A stretch of 64,000 nt of DNA from Pseudomonas sp. 7P_10.2_Bac1 (lineage in GTDB: Bacteria > Pseudomonadota > Gammaproteobacteria > Pseudomonadales > Pseudomonadaceae). Location: positions 124,001 to 188,000 of the forward strand of contig NZ_JANLNV010000058.1 in the NCBI RefSeq assembly GCF_025465935.1, read 5' to 3'. The notes under the pieces were generated by a model. That model saw only the letters and a program-made list of their open reading frames with translations. It was not told where the DNA came from and did not search any database. Made by a program: the position numbers and the translations under genes. This document shows, piece by piece, positions 54,974 through 63,551 of the stretch; position 1 is the first letter of the stretch, and every line of letters starts with the position of its first letter.

Positions 54974-56684
54974 GCAGCACCTTAGTTGATGTCAGTTGGC
55001 CATCCTGCAGATACAAGCATAGATCGGCATTGATCAGGGTTGAAGGTCGGTGGCTGATCAAGACGCGCGTACGGTGGGCAAACAAGCGGTCGATGGCCTC
55101 AATCACTTCGCGCTCAGTGGCCTCGTCAACGGCTGAAGTGGCCTCGTCCAGCACCAGGATCAACGGGTCTTGCAGCAAGGCGCGGGCAATGGCAATGCGT
55201 TGCTTTTGCCCGCCAGACAATTGCTGGCCGCGCTCACCCAACGGGCTGTCGAGCCCTTGCGGCAGGTCGGCAATCAAGCTATCGAGTTGCGCCAGCCTGG
55301 CAACAGCAGCTATCGCTTCGCGACTGGCCTCCGGCACCGCGTAGGCCAGGTTATCGGCCAGGCTGCCACGAAACAGCACAATGTCCTGGCTGACCACGGC
55401 GATGGTCCGACGCAGCTCCAGCAGGTCCAATTCACGCACATCGGTGCCGCCCAGCATGACCCGCCCTGACTGCGGGTCATGATGACGTTGCAACAGGTCG
55501 ACCAGTGTTGACTTGCCGACTCCCGAGCCGCCGCTGAGGGCCACTTTTGCCCCGTAGGGGATGTACGCATTGATGCCATTCAGCGTGCTGGGGCGCCCAG
55601 GATGGCTGAAGTGCACGTTATCGAAAACCAGGTCGCCATTGCCGGGGAGTGGTTTGGGCTGCGCCGGACTCACAATCGCAGGCAACTCCCCACGTAACTC
55701 CATGACCCGCCCGAGGCTGACGGTCATGCGTTGAATCGCCACATAGAGACCAAGCAGGCTTTGTACCGGGCCGATGGCCATGCCCAGATAGGTCGAGAAG
55801 GCAATCAGCGCACCGAGTTGCCAGGTGCCCTGCACCACCCAATAGCCGCCGATTAAAAACACGCACGCGCGTGACAGCGACGTCAGTGTGCCCGGCACCG
55901 CCTGAGTGAAAAACTCGGTCACTTGCAGGCGCAGCAGTTGGTTCATGTAGCCTTGGCCGAGGCTGTGCAGACGTTGTGCTTCGCGCTGCTGCTGACCGGC
56001 GGATTGGATGAATTTCATCACGGGCAATGTCTCGACCAGAAACGATGAGACATCTGCCGAACGCTCACGCAATTGCCGCACATCACGCTCCACCTTGCGC
56101 CGCATCCAGCGCAGCCACAGTACATCGAGCGGAATCAGCACCAAGGCCAGTAAAGACAGCTTCCACGACAAGGCCAGCAGCATGCCCAAGGCCACCAGCA
56201 AACCGATGACACTGGACACAGCCGAGAACAGTGAATCCACGGCAAAACGTTGGATTTCGGCGACATCACCGTCGATCCGCGACATCAGATCGCCCATACG
56301 GCGCTGGCCATAGAACGCCGGCGGCAGGGTTTGCAGGTGTCGGTAGACGTCGTCACGCAGGGCAAACAAAATCCGCCCGGAGAGCCGCGTATGCAGGTAG
56401 CGGTTGATCCCCGACAGGGCCGTCCCCAGCAGTCCGGCGATGATCATCAGGCCGGCTACCGTGGCCAGAACTGGGAAATTACGTGCCAACAAACCATCGT
56501 CGATCAATTGCTTGGTCAGCCACGGCTGCACCAGCACCAGCAATGACGCACATACCGACAACCCCAGCAGCCCGGCAATCGCCCAGCGATGCGGTCGCAC
56601 AAAGCTGTAAAGCCACTGCAAAGCCCGATGCAGAGCTTGCGGGTCGGGGCTTTCGATCAGCGCGGTGATCAGGCGCCGCATCAC
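54963..56684 (-). CDS. qhpF: ABC exporter QhpF (fused permease and ATPase)
   Basis: 573 residues. Six membrane helices in the first ~320 residues (e.g. AIAGLLGLSVCASLLVLV and VLATVAGLMIIAGLLGTAL) are followed by a nucleotide-binding domain. Walker A SGGSGVGKSTLV is near 381, the signature LSGGQKQRIAIARAL near 487, Walker B LILVLDEATSAVD near 510 and the switch His in LISHRPSTL. It exports the processed QhpC subunit to the periplasm. It overlaps qhpR by 4 bp. Confidence 0.92.
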   Translation of the reverse strand: MMRRLITALIESPDPQALHRALQWLYSFVRPHRWAIAGLLGLSVCASLLVLVQPWLTKQLIDDGLLARNFPVLATVAGLMIIAGLLGTALSGINRYLHTRLSGRILFALRDDVYRHLQTLPPAFYGQRRMGDLMSRIDGDVAEIQRFAVDSLFSAVSSVIGLLVALGMLLALSWKLSLLALVLIPLDVLWLRWMRRKVERDVRQLRERSADVSSFLVETLPVMKFIQSAGQQQREAQRLHSLGQGYMNQLLRLQVTEFFTQAVPGTLTSLSRACVFLIGGYWVVQGTWQLGALIAFSTYLGMAIGPVQSLLGLYVAIQRMTVSLGRVMELRGELPAIVSPAQPKPLPGNGDLVFDNVHFSHPGRPSTLNGINAYIPYGAKVALSGGSGVGKSTLVDLLQRHHDPQSGRVMLGGTDVRELDLLELRRTIAVVSQDIVLFRGSLADNLAYAVPEASREAIAAVARLAQLDSLIADLPQGLDSPLGERGQQLSGGQKQRIAIARALLQDPLILVLDEATSAVDEATEREVIEAIDRLFAHRTRVLISHRPSTLINADLCLYLQDGQLTSTKVLHEA

Positions 56685-58585
56685 ACGCGCAACTGTTTAA
56701 GTTTGCGGTACAGCGTCGCGCGGCTGATGCCCAGCGCGTCAGCGGCGGCAGAAACGTTGCCCTGATGGTTGTCCAGCGATTGGCGAATCAGCTCCAGTTC
56801 GTTCTCGCGAATGCTCCCGGCGGGCGGGCGTTCGCTGGCCGTCAAGTCATCGAGTACGTTATCGGGCAGGTGCTCCAGGGTGAGTTCGCGTTCGCCGGGC
56901 CCGCGCATGGCCAGCACGGTGCGCAGCACCATCTCCAGTTGGCGGATGTTGCCTGGCCAGTGATACCCGTCCAGCAGCCGCTGTAAATCTGCATGCACGG
57001 TGACCTCGGGCGCGTTCAATTTGCCCAGCAGACGCGTTATCAGAGCGCCGAAATCTTCGCGCTCACGCAAGGCCGGAAGCGTCACGCTGATGCCATTGAC
57101 GCGATAAAACAGGTCTTCACGAAACTGTTGCTCCTGCACCCGCTGTTTGAGGTCGCGGTGCGTAGCGCAGATGATCGCCACGTCGATGTCCTGCTCTTCC
57201 CCGGCGCCCAAGGGCGCGACTTTGCGGTCTTGCAACACGCGCAGTAAACGCGCCTGCAAGGCCAGCGGCATATCGCCGATTTCGTCGAGGAACAAGGTGC
57301 CGCCGTGCGCCTGCTGCAGCCGCCCGATCATCCCGCCGCGGCGCGAGCCGGTAAACGCCCCGTCCCGGTAGCCGAACAATTCCGACTCGATCAGGCCTTC
57401 CGGGATTGCGGCGCAATTGACCGCGACAAAAGGCTTGGCGCTGCGGCTCCCAGCCGTGTGCAGGGCGCGGGCAATGACCTCTTTGCCGGTGCCGGTTTCA
57501 CCCAGCAACAATACGGGCAGCTCATTGGCCAAGCCTTGGCACGCCATGCGCAAGGCGCGGGCATAACGGGCGTTGCTGCCGGCCAGGGCGTCAAGATCCG
57601 CCGTGAGTGCCTGTACTTTAGGCGCAGGGCGTGGCGCCGAGAAAAAAGCAGCTGAACGCTGGGGCGCGCTCAGGGTTTTATAGAAAAACTCGCCCTTGGC
57701 GGTTTGCAGGCTGCCGGTGGCGCCCTGTTGCAGGCGGGCCAAAAGGTGCAAGCCATCGAGCCCGAGAAACTCTTCACAGCGATGACCGATCAGCGCCGAG
57801 CGTTCAGCGTGCAGCAATTGGCAGGCCTGGGCACTGACTGCCAGGATCTGACCGCTCAAGCTGACCGCCAACAGGCCTTGCCACGGCGACTCCAAATACT
57901 GTCGACGGCTATGGAAGGCCAGCACGATATGCTCCGAGTAATTGGCATTGAACACTCGGCTTTCAATCTGGCTGACGGCCATGCTGAGCAACGCGGTGCT
58001 GTCGTGCACACGTCCCAGCGGGCCTTCACGGGTCAGGTCGAGCACACCCAGGATGTCACCTTGCGGGCAGTGAATCGGCACCGAGGTACAAGAAAAGTCA
58101 CTGAGGCGATCCAGGTAGTGCTCGCCGCAATCGATCAGCGTAGGCCGTGCTTCGACCAGCGCTGTCCCCAGCGCGTTGGTGCCGCGTGCGGCTTCACTCC
58201 AGCAGGCACCGAGGGTGATGTCTTTCACACCGCTGCCCTTGAGGCGATCGGCACGGCCTTCGACAGCGAGGATGGTGGCTTCGGCATTGGCCAAAATGAT
58301 CAGACCTTCCTTGCCCTGGCGCTGGGCGAGGTAATCGATGGCTGGCAGGGCGGCATCCATCAGCAACTGATTATTGGCCAGCAACAGTTCCAGGTTCGCG
58401 CCGGTTTCCAGACTCAGCTCATGCTGAGCACTGAATTGCACACCATGGTTGAGGCTACGTCGCCAGGAAGCATCTATTTCGGCACGCAGCACACCTCTGG
58501 GCACTTGGCCTTCAAGGTGCAGTTTTTCACGGGCCAATCGGGCTTCGTGACGAGATTTGGGCTGAATTGTTTTTATAAGAGTCAT
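56681..58585 (-). CDS. Sigma54-dependent activator (AcoR-like) of the amine dehydrogenase genes
   Basis: 634 residues from the ATG at 58585 (GGAG well spaced); an earlier in-frame ATG adds 20 residues. An AcoR-type GAF sensor region comes first, then a PAS-like part (~240-310). The AAA+ domain follows, with GETGTGKEVIARALH (~360), the sigma54-contact GAFTG (~406), and FLDEIGDMPLALQARLLRVL. The C-terminal Fis-type HTH is NVSAAADALGISRATLYRKL. It heads the operon with qhpF, qhpE and qhpG. The sigma54 promoters at the qhpA/aldehyde dehydrogenase divergence are the likely targets. Some other qhp clusters use an AraC-type regulator (QhpR). Confidence 0.9.
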   Translation of the reverse strand: MTLIKTIQPKSRHEARLAREKLHLEGQVPRGVLRAEIDASWRRSLNHGVQFSAQHELSLETGANLELLLANNQLLMDAALPAIDYLAQRQGKEGLIILANAEATILAVEGRADRLKGSGVKDITLGACWSEAARGTNALGTALVEARPTLIDCGEHYLDRLSDFSCTSVPIHCPQGDILGVLDLTREGPLGRVHDSTALLSMAVSQIESRVFNANYSEHIVLAFHSRRQYLESPWQGLLAVSLSGQILAVSAQACQLLHAERSALIGHRCEEFLGLDGLHLLARLQQGATGSLQTAKGEFFYKTLSAPQRSAAFFSAPRPAPKVQALTADLDALAGSNARYARALRMACQGLANELPVLLLGETGTGKEVIARALHTAGSRSAKPFVAVNCAAIPEGLIESELFGYRDGAFTGSRRGGMIGRLQQAHGGTLFLDEIGDMPLALQARLLRVLQDRKVAPLGAGEEQDIDVAIICATHRDLKQRVQEQQFREDLFYRVNGISVTLPALREREDFGALITRLLGKLNAPEVTVHADLQRLLDGYHWPGNIRQLEMVLRTVLAMRGPGERELTLEHLPDNVLDDLTASERPPAGSIRENELELIRQSLDNHQGNVSAAADALGISRATLYRKLKQLRV

Positions 58586-58648
58586 CAGGCGCTCCACAGC
58601 AGTGAGCTTTGCGATTTTTATTTTAGATCTGCGCACTGTTACCAATCT

Positions 58649-58662
58649 TTACGTTAACGTAA
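58649..58662. promoter_or_regulatory. Perfect 14-bp palindrome in the divergent region
   Basis: TTACGTTAACGTAA lies between the activator gene (leftward) and the thioesterase gene (rightward). The shape is that of an operator for a dimeric repressor; related palindromes are bound by MerR-type LiuR regulators. The binder here is unknown. Confidence 0.5.
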
Positions 58663-58705
58663 GGGGAATGGCAAGATTTGAAATCTAGTTAAGGACGATC
58701 ACGGT

Positions 58706-59206
58706 ATGCACCACATCCCCCCTTCCCTGCAAGACACCGCTGCGCCCGAAGGCGTTTGTTATGGCTGCGGCAGCCAGAATGCCCATGGCCTGCACATCAA
58801 GAGCTACTGGCATGAGGACGGCGTTCATGTGGTTGCTGAGCATCTGCCGGATGCTCGCTACTGCGGCTGGCCTGACCTGGTGTACGGCGGGTTGATTGCC
58901 ATGCTGGTGGATTGCCACTCGAACTGGACAGTGATGGCCTATCACTACCGAGCGGAGAATCGTGAGCCTCACAGCTTGCCAAGGATCAATTGCGTGACCG
59001 GCAACCTGGGGATCAAGTTCGTCAAACCGACACCGATGGGCGTCCCGCTGACGCTGCGGGCCTGGGTAGAAGGTGATGTCGGACGCAAGACCCGGGTGAT
59101 CTGCGAGGTGTATGCAGGAGAGGTGCTGACGGCAGTCGGAGATTCAGTTTTTGTCCGGGTCGATGCCGGGAAGTTGGCGAATGAGGCGCATGATCGCGAC
59201 CAATAA
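58706..59206 (+). CDS. PaaI-type hotdog thioesterase
   Basis: 166 residues with a short Cys-rich start (GVCYGCGSQNAHGL) then a hotdog fold. VYGGLIAMLVDCHSNW (~58) is the active-site helix region, followed by strands GNLGIKFVKPTPMGVPL and VICEVYAGEVLTAVGDSVFVRV. Such enzymes hydrolyse acyl-CoA thioesters, possibly phenylacetyl-CoA-type products of amine catabolism. It is divergent from the qhp activator and shares its intergenic palindrome. Confidence 0.82.
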   Translation: MHHIPPSLQDTAAPEGVCYGCGSQNAHGLHIKSYWHEDGVHVVAEHLPDARYCGWPDLVYGGLIAMLVDCHSNWTVMAYHYRAENREPHSLPRINCVTGNLGIKFVKPTPMGVPLTLRAWVEGDVGRKTRVICEVYAGEVLTAVGDSVFVRVDAGKLANEAHDRDQ

Positions 59207-59250
59207 TTCACATTAGATTTGTTACTTAAATAACTGATAAATATGAATCT

Positions 59251-59320
59251 CTGTAGGAGCGAGCTCGCCTCGCGATCTTTTGATGATTTAAAAGATCGCG
59301 AGGCAAGCTCGCGCCTACAG
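59251..59320. repeat. REP-type hairpin pair
   Basis: CTGTAGGAGCGAGCTCGCCT and its near-perfect inverse (arms 59251-59281 and 59290-59320) flank an 8-base loop. This is the common Pseudomonas REP sequence in tail-to-tail form. It can terminate transcription from the thioesterase gene just before the riboswitch. Confidence 0.8.
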
Positions 59321-59384
59321 ATCGAGAAATCATGAATAAATATTCATGTTCGTGGTTGACGCATTTGGCGACCAATGGTCAGAT

Positions 59385-59568
59385 GCGCGCCTGTTTCAGG
59401 CGTCCTTGGCCATCGTGCCCAGGGTGAAACGGGAAGCCGGTACGCCTTAGAGGTCAATCCGGCGCTGCCCCCGCAACGGTATGCGAGCGAAACATTCAAT
59501 CGGCCACTGTGCTCTGTGCATGGGAAGGCGAATGTTTCATGACCCTCGTGAGCCCGGAGACCGGCCTG
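59385..59568 (+). promoter_or_regulatory. Cobalamin (AdoCbl) riboswitch
   Basis: Core landmarks in order: AGGGTGAAACGGGAAGCCGG (59421-59440), AATCCGGCGCTGCCCCCGCA (59456-59475) with ACGGT after it, the B12-box GCCACTG (59503-59509), TGGGAAGGCG (59521-59530) and the closing AGCCCGGAGACCGGCC (59551-59566). The expression platform lies in 59570-59690. It should repress the downstream B12-uptake genes when cobalamin is plentiful. Confidence 0.9.
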
Positions 59569-59695
59569 ATCCAACATATGGCACTCCGCGGTGGGCGGAT
59601 GCAGGCCTTGGCGCGCGCGAAGTCCTTCCGTGCCCGTCATTTTTCTGCGTTCACTTGCGTGCGTGTCCGTTTTGGCTCAACCCGACGGCTCACCC

Positions 59696-60472
59696 ATGAA
59701 CTCTTCAACTCTGTCGCCCCCTCCCGCCCCGTTTGTCTGGCCCGACCGTGAGGCTGCGTTTTACGCCGAGCATCTGGCAGCCTCCAATTATGTGGAGCGC
59801 GTGGGCGGCCGCCTGTTGGAGCTGCTTGGCCCACAACAGCAGTTGCTGGACATTGGCGCCGGTTCAGGGATTCTCGGCCGCCATTTGCTGATGCCGTGTG
59901 GTCAGTGGACGGTGGTTGAGCCCAATGCCTTCATGCGCAGCAGCATCGAGCATCTGGCAGGCCAGGCTCCAAGTGTGGAACTGGCCCTTCACGACGGGCT
60001 CTGGCAAGAACTTGCGAGCCTGCCAATCAGCCCTGTACCTACCGTGCTGTGCGCCAACATCCCGGTTGCGGACGGTCAGGCGCAGGTCTTTCTGGAACAG
60101 GTCCGACCGCTGGCCAAACGCACCTTGGTGTGGAACCTGCCCGCCCAAGAAGGCCCGCGCACGTATTGCCTGTCCGGGTTTCTGCCGCCGCAACTGCATG
60201 GCAGCGACATGACGCCCGGCTATCAACTGACCTTGGCCGAGCTGCCCGAGCGCTGGCAACCCGACCAGATTCACTTCACCGACTGGGCGTTCAGCACGCT
60301 GTTTGCCTCACCGGACGCCGCATTGATGCACTTCATGGAGAAGCTCGGCGCTCTGGATGGCGCGGCACAGGGGCTGCTTGAACGCCACCTGCAGGACAAC
60401 CTACAAAAGGTTCCCGGGGGTTGGCTTGCCAGTGCCCCGAAACGGGCGGCCAGCCTGATCTGGCACGCGTAA
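59696..60472 (+). CDS. Class I SAM-dependent methyltransferase in the B12-uptake operon
   Basis: 258 residues from the ATG at 59696; longer in-frame starts would run back into the riboswitch platform. SAM-binding motif I is LLDIGAGSGILGRHLL (~48), the acidic residue after beta-2 is in WTVVEPNAFM (~72), and motif IV is VLCANIPVAD (~118). Its substrate is unknown. Its place directly under the cobalamin riboswitch and before the receptor gene implies a function in corrinoid uptake or modification, or in B12-linked metabolism. Confidence 0.8.
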   Translation: MNSSTLSPPPAPFVWPDREAAFYAEHLAASNYVERVGGRLLELLGPQQQLLDIGAGSGILGRHLLMPCGQWTVVEPNAFMRSSIEHLAGQAPSVELALHDGLWQELASLPISPVPTVLCANIPVADGQAQVFLEQVRPLAKRTLVWNLPAQEGPRTYCLSGFLPPQLHGSDMTPGYQLTLAELPERWQPDQIHFTDWAFSTLFASPDAALMHFMEKLGALDGAAQGLLERHLQDNLQKVPGGWLASAPKRAASLIWHA

Positions 60473-60504
60473 TAACTCCTATAAAAATGCCTTCGGAAGT
60501 TTCC

Positions 60505-62646
60505 ATGCTTAACCCACGCAACGCTCCTTTGCGCCATTCGATTTGCGCAGCCGTACCGCTATGGCTAGGTACCAGCCTCGCGGCCTTCGCCGCAGAAAAC
60601 CCATCGATCCTGCACATGGACTCCACCTTGGTCAGCGCACCGCGCGCCGGTGAGTCGCTCAAGGATGTCACCAGTACCGTGCAGGTGATCGACAGTGATC
60701 AGATCGAACGCTCGTCGGCGCGCAATCTCACCGATTTGCTGGCCGAGAACGCCGTGGGCTTCTTCAGTGAGTGGACCCCGGGCCAGACCTCGATCAACAT
60801 CCGTGGCGGCAACACTGACGGCCAGGGCCGGGACTATCGCAGCCAGGTGACAGTGCTGGTGAACGGCCGCCGCGCAGGCACGGCGAATATTTCCAAACTG
60901 TCGCCGGCGCAAGTGGCGCGTATCGAAGTGATCCGTGGCCCGGCCTCGGTCATTTATGGCAGCCAGGCGATTGGTGGCGTCATCAATATCATCACCCGCA
61001 ATGGCCGCAACACCGAAGGCGGCGGCGCAACGTTGCAAGGCGGCTCATGGGGCCTGGCGCAAGGCAGTGTGTACCAGAGCGGGAGCCAAGGCCCGCTGGA
61101 TTATTACGTGGGCCTGGACACTGGGCGGCGCAATGACTATCACAGCGCAGACGGCACACAGAAAAACACCTCGTGGAAACGTCGAGGTGGCCTGCTGGCG
61201 CTGGGGTATGAGCTGTCAGAGGATCAACGCATTGATCTGACGCTGCGCTCCGATGGCATCTACGACGCGGGTTTTCGTGGCTCGCAATGGAACTACGGCA
61301 ACTACGATAACCGCTACAACCAGTCGGCAGAGCTCAGTTGGACCGCCAAGCCAACCGATTGGCTGAACTGGTCTTCGCAGGCATATGCGTTTCGTGACAT
61401 TGACGACTTGCACTGGGGCTCGCCGGTGCTGGGCAATGGCAGCCCCGGTTTTAGCAAGGACCATATTGAACGCCGCATTGAAGCGTATGGCATCAAGCTG
61501 ACGCCGCAATTGTTGTTGACGCCAAGCACTGACCTGCTGGTCGGCCTGGACCTGGAAAAGAGCAAGCTGCGCAACGATCGCTTCCGCATTGCAGTCAACG
61601 GTTCGACCAGCAGCCAGGTCGCCCCGTATGACATCAACTCCGATGACCTGAGTGCTGCCCTGTACGCCGAACTCATCCAGCGCCTGATGGATGATCGCCT
61701 GACCTTGCGCGCCGGCGCGCGTTACAGCTACGGCCAGTCCAGTACAGTCAAGACCGACTATATGCCGCTGTTGGACGAGAAAACCCGCGACTTTGACAAG
61801 GTCACCTACAGCTTGGGCGCCGCCTATGAAGCCATGCCGGGCGTCAAGCTGCGGGCTGGTGTCTCGACCGGGTTTCGCGCACCGCTGGCAGGTGAACTGG
61901 CAGCGGATTTCACCACCATCAGCGGCACACAGACACTGGGCAATGCCAACCTCAAGCCCGAAACCAGCCTGCAATTTGAAACCGGCGTGACCCTGAGCAA
62001 TGCCAACCAGTTCTTTGACCTGGCGTTATTCCAGAACCGCATCCAGGACCGCATCACCACCCAACCGGTCACAAAAAGCATCAGCCAATACGTCAATGGT
62101 GACGGCGACGCGGTGATTCGCGGCCTTGAGGCGCAATGGCAGTACGACTTGGCCAGCGCATTGGCCTTGGGTGACGAACGCATACTGCGGCTCAATACCA
62201 ATGCGGTATGGAACTTCGACATGGACGACAAAGGTGCCGCCTCAACGTTGACCGGACCGTACCGCGACAAGATCCAGCGCATGTATCAATACCAGGCCAG
62301 CCTGGCGCTGACTTATGGACGCGAACGTGACTGGGATGTCGGCTTGAACGGTATTTTGCGCGGGCCTGTGTACTATCGCACCGAGGAAAAACTGCTTAAC
62401 CCGGACACCAACTATGTGTACCGCAAGGCCCCGTTCTGGGTCTTCAACCTGCGCGGCAATTATCACCTGAGCGAGCAATTGAGCCTGTTTGGCGGTGTCA
62501 ACAACCTGTTCGATATCGAGCGTAGCACGCTGTTTATCGCCACCGGCAACGACTCGCCGCTGGCCGATCCGCGTGCTTCCAATGGCGGTCTGGGTAACAG
62601 CAATCCGGGGCGCGAACTGTACCTCGGCGCGCATTACCGGTTCTGA
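60505..62646 (+). CDS. btuB: TonB-dependent receptor, BtuB-like
   Basis: 713 residues from the ATG at 60505 (GGAAG upstream). A signal peptide ends near LAAFAAEN. The plug domain has VQVIDSDQIERSSARNLTDL, VLVNGRRAGTANISKL and IEVIRGPASVIYGSQAIGG. The barrel ends ...REYLGAHYRF-like with terminal Phe. There is no STN domain. The upstream cobalamin riboswitch and downstream BtuF/BtuC genes make vitamin B12 or related corrinoids the expected ligand. It overlaps the binding-protein gene by 1 bp. Confidence 0.9.
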   Translation: MLNPRNAPLRHSICAAVPLWLGTSLAAFAAENPSILHMDSTLVSAPRAGESLKDVTSTVQVIDSDQIERSSARNLTDLLAENAVGFFSEWTPGQTSINIRGGNTDGQGRDYRSQVTVLVNGRRAGTANISKLSPAQVARIEVIRGPASVIYGSQAIGGVINIITRNGRNTEGGGATLQGGSWGLAQGSVYQSGSQGPLDYYVGLDTGRRNDYHSADGTQKNTSWKRRGGLLALGYELSEDQRIDLTLRSDGIYDAGFRGSQWNYGNYDNRYNQSAELSWTAKPTDWLNWSSQAYAFRDIDDLHWGSPVLGNGSPGFSKDHIERRIEAYGIKLTPQLLLTPSTDLLVGLDLEKSKLRNDRFRIAVNGSTSSQVAPYDINSDDLSAALYAELIQRLMDDRLTLRAGARYSYGQSSTVKTDYMPLLDEKTRDFDKVTYSLGAAYEAMPGVKLRAGVSTGFRAPLAGELAADFTTISGTQTLGNANLKPETSLQFETGVTLSNANQFFDLALFQNRIQDRITTQPVTKSISQYVNGDGDAVIRGLEAQWQYDLASALALGDERILRLNTNAVWNFDMDDKGAASTLTGPYRDKIQRMYQYQASLALTYGRERDWDVGLNGILRGPVYYRTEEKLLNPDTNYVYRKAPFWVFNLRGNYHLSEQLSLFGGVNNLFDIERSTLFIATGNDSPLADPRASNGGLGNSNPGRELYLGAHYRF

Positions 62647-63551
62647 TGCGCATGCGCTGGCTTGTGCTGCTGTGCCTGCTGGTGAGTCTTGCTGCCAGGG
62701 CGGATGGCGGCTTTCCGCGGACCGTGGTCGATGCCCTTGGACGCGAGGTCACGCTCACGCACCCACCAAAACGGATCGTCGCCATCTTCGCCAGTAACGT
62801 CGAGATGCTGGCGGCGATTGGCGCCGGGGATGCCATTGTCGGTGTCGAGGCGTTTACCCGTTACCCCGCCGATATTGCCGAGCGGGCCAAGGTCGGCGGT
62901 CGCCTGGGCTTTTCCGTGGAGGCCATCGCTCGCCTTAAGGCCGATCTGGTGGTCATGACCCCTGCCCGTCAGGCCGCCACGCTGGTCGATCCGCTGCAAC
63001 GCATTGGCATCCCTGCGCTAGTGCTCAACCATCGCGACCTTGAAGCCGTGCTGGCCAATATCCGCCTGTTGGGTCAGGCCACCGGCCATGAGGTGGGCGC
63101 CGAACAGTTGATCGAGCGCATGCAAGCGCGTCTTGATGCGGTGCAAGCACGGCTAGCCGGGCACCCCCCCGTGTCGGTGTACCTGGAAACCGGCAGCACT
63201 GATCGTGGCCATTACCTGACCCTGCGCGGGCACAACTACACCAGCGACATTTTGCGTTTGGCGGGCGGTACCAACCCGTTCGTGGGCAGCCGGTTAAGTC
63301 AGGTTGGCGGTGAGGCAGTGTTCCAGGCCAACCCTTCACGCATCATCGTTGCTGGCAGCCCGCAACAGGCGGCCAGCCTGGCAAAGCGTCCTGGATGGCA
63401 CACCATGGCGGCGGTAGCTGCAGGCCGTATCGACAGCATACCCAGTGCCTTATTGCTGATACCCGGCCCGCGTGTGGTCGACGGTGTCGAGCAGTTGGCT
63501 GCGCTCCTGCACCCGGAATTGTTCCCACCCTTTGCCGAGCCCCCGCCATGA
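62646..63551 (+). CDS. btuF: Periplasmic cobalamin-binding protein, BtuF-like
   Basis: 301 residues with a signal peptide (LVLLCLLVSLAARAD). It has the class III binding-protein fold: VVDALGREVTLTHPPKRIVA, then SNVEMLAAIGAGDAIVGV, a long linking helix (~140-165) and the C-terminal lobe ending AALLHPELFPP. The gene is coupled to btuB upstream (TGATG) and to the permease gene downstream (4-bp overlap). It delivers the corrinoid to the inner-membrane transporter. Confidence 0.88.
   Translation: MRMRWLVLLCLLVSLAARADGGFPRTVVDALGREVTLTHPPKRIVAIFASNVEMLAAIGAGDAIVGVEAFTRYPADIAERAKVGGRLGFSVEAIARLKADLVVMTPARQAATLVDPLQRIGIPALVLNHRDLEAVLANIRLLGQATGHEVGAEQLIERMQARLDAVQARLAGHPPVSVYLETGSTDRGHYLTLRGHNYTSDILRLAGGTNPFVGSRLSQVGGEAVFQANPSRIIVAGSPQQAASLAKRPGWHTMAAVAAGRIDSIPSALLLIPGPRVVDGVEQLAALLHPELFPPFAEPPP

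Noticed and set aside
57704..58657. 317-codon plus-strand ORF over the sigma54 activator
   Set aside because: Antisense shadow of the GAF/PAS region.
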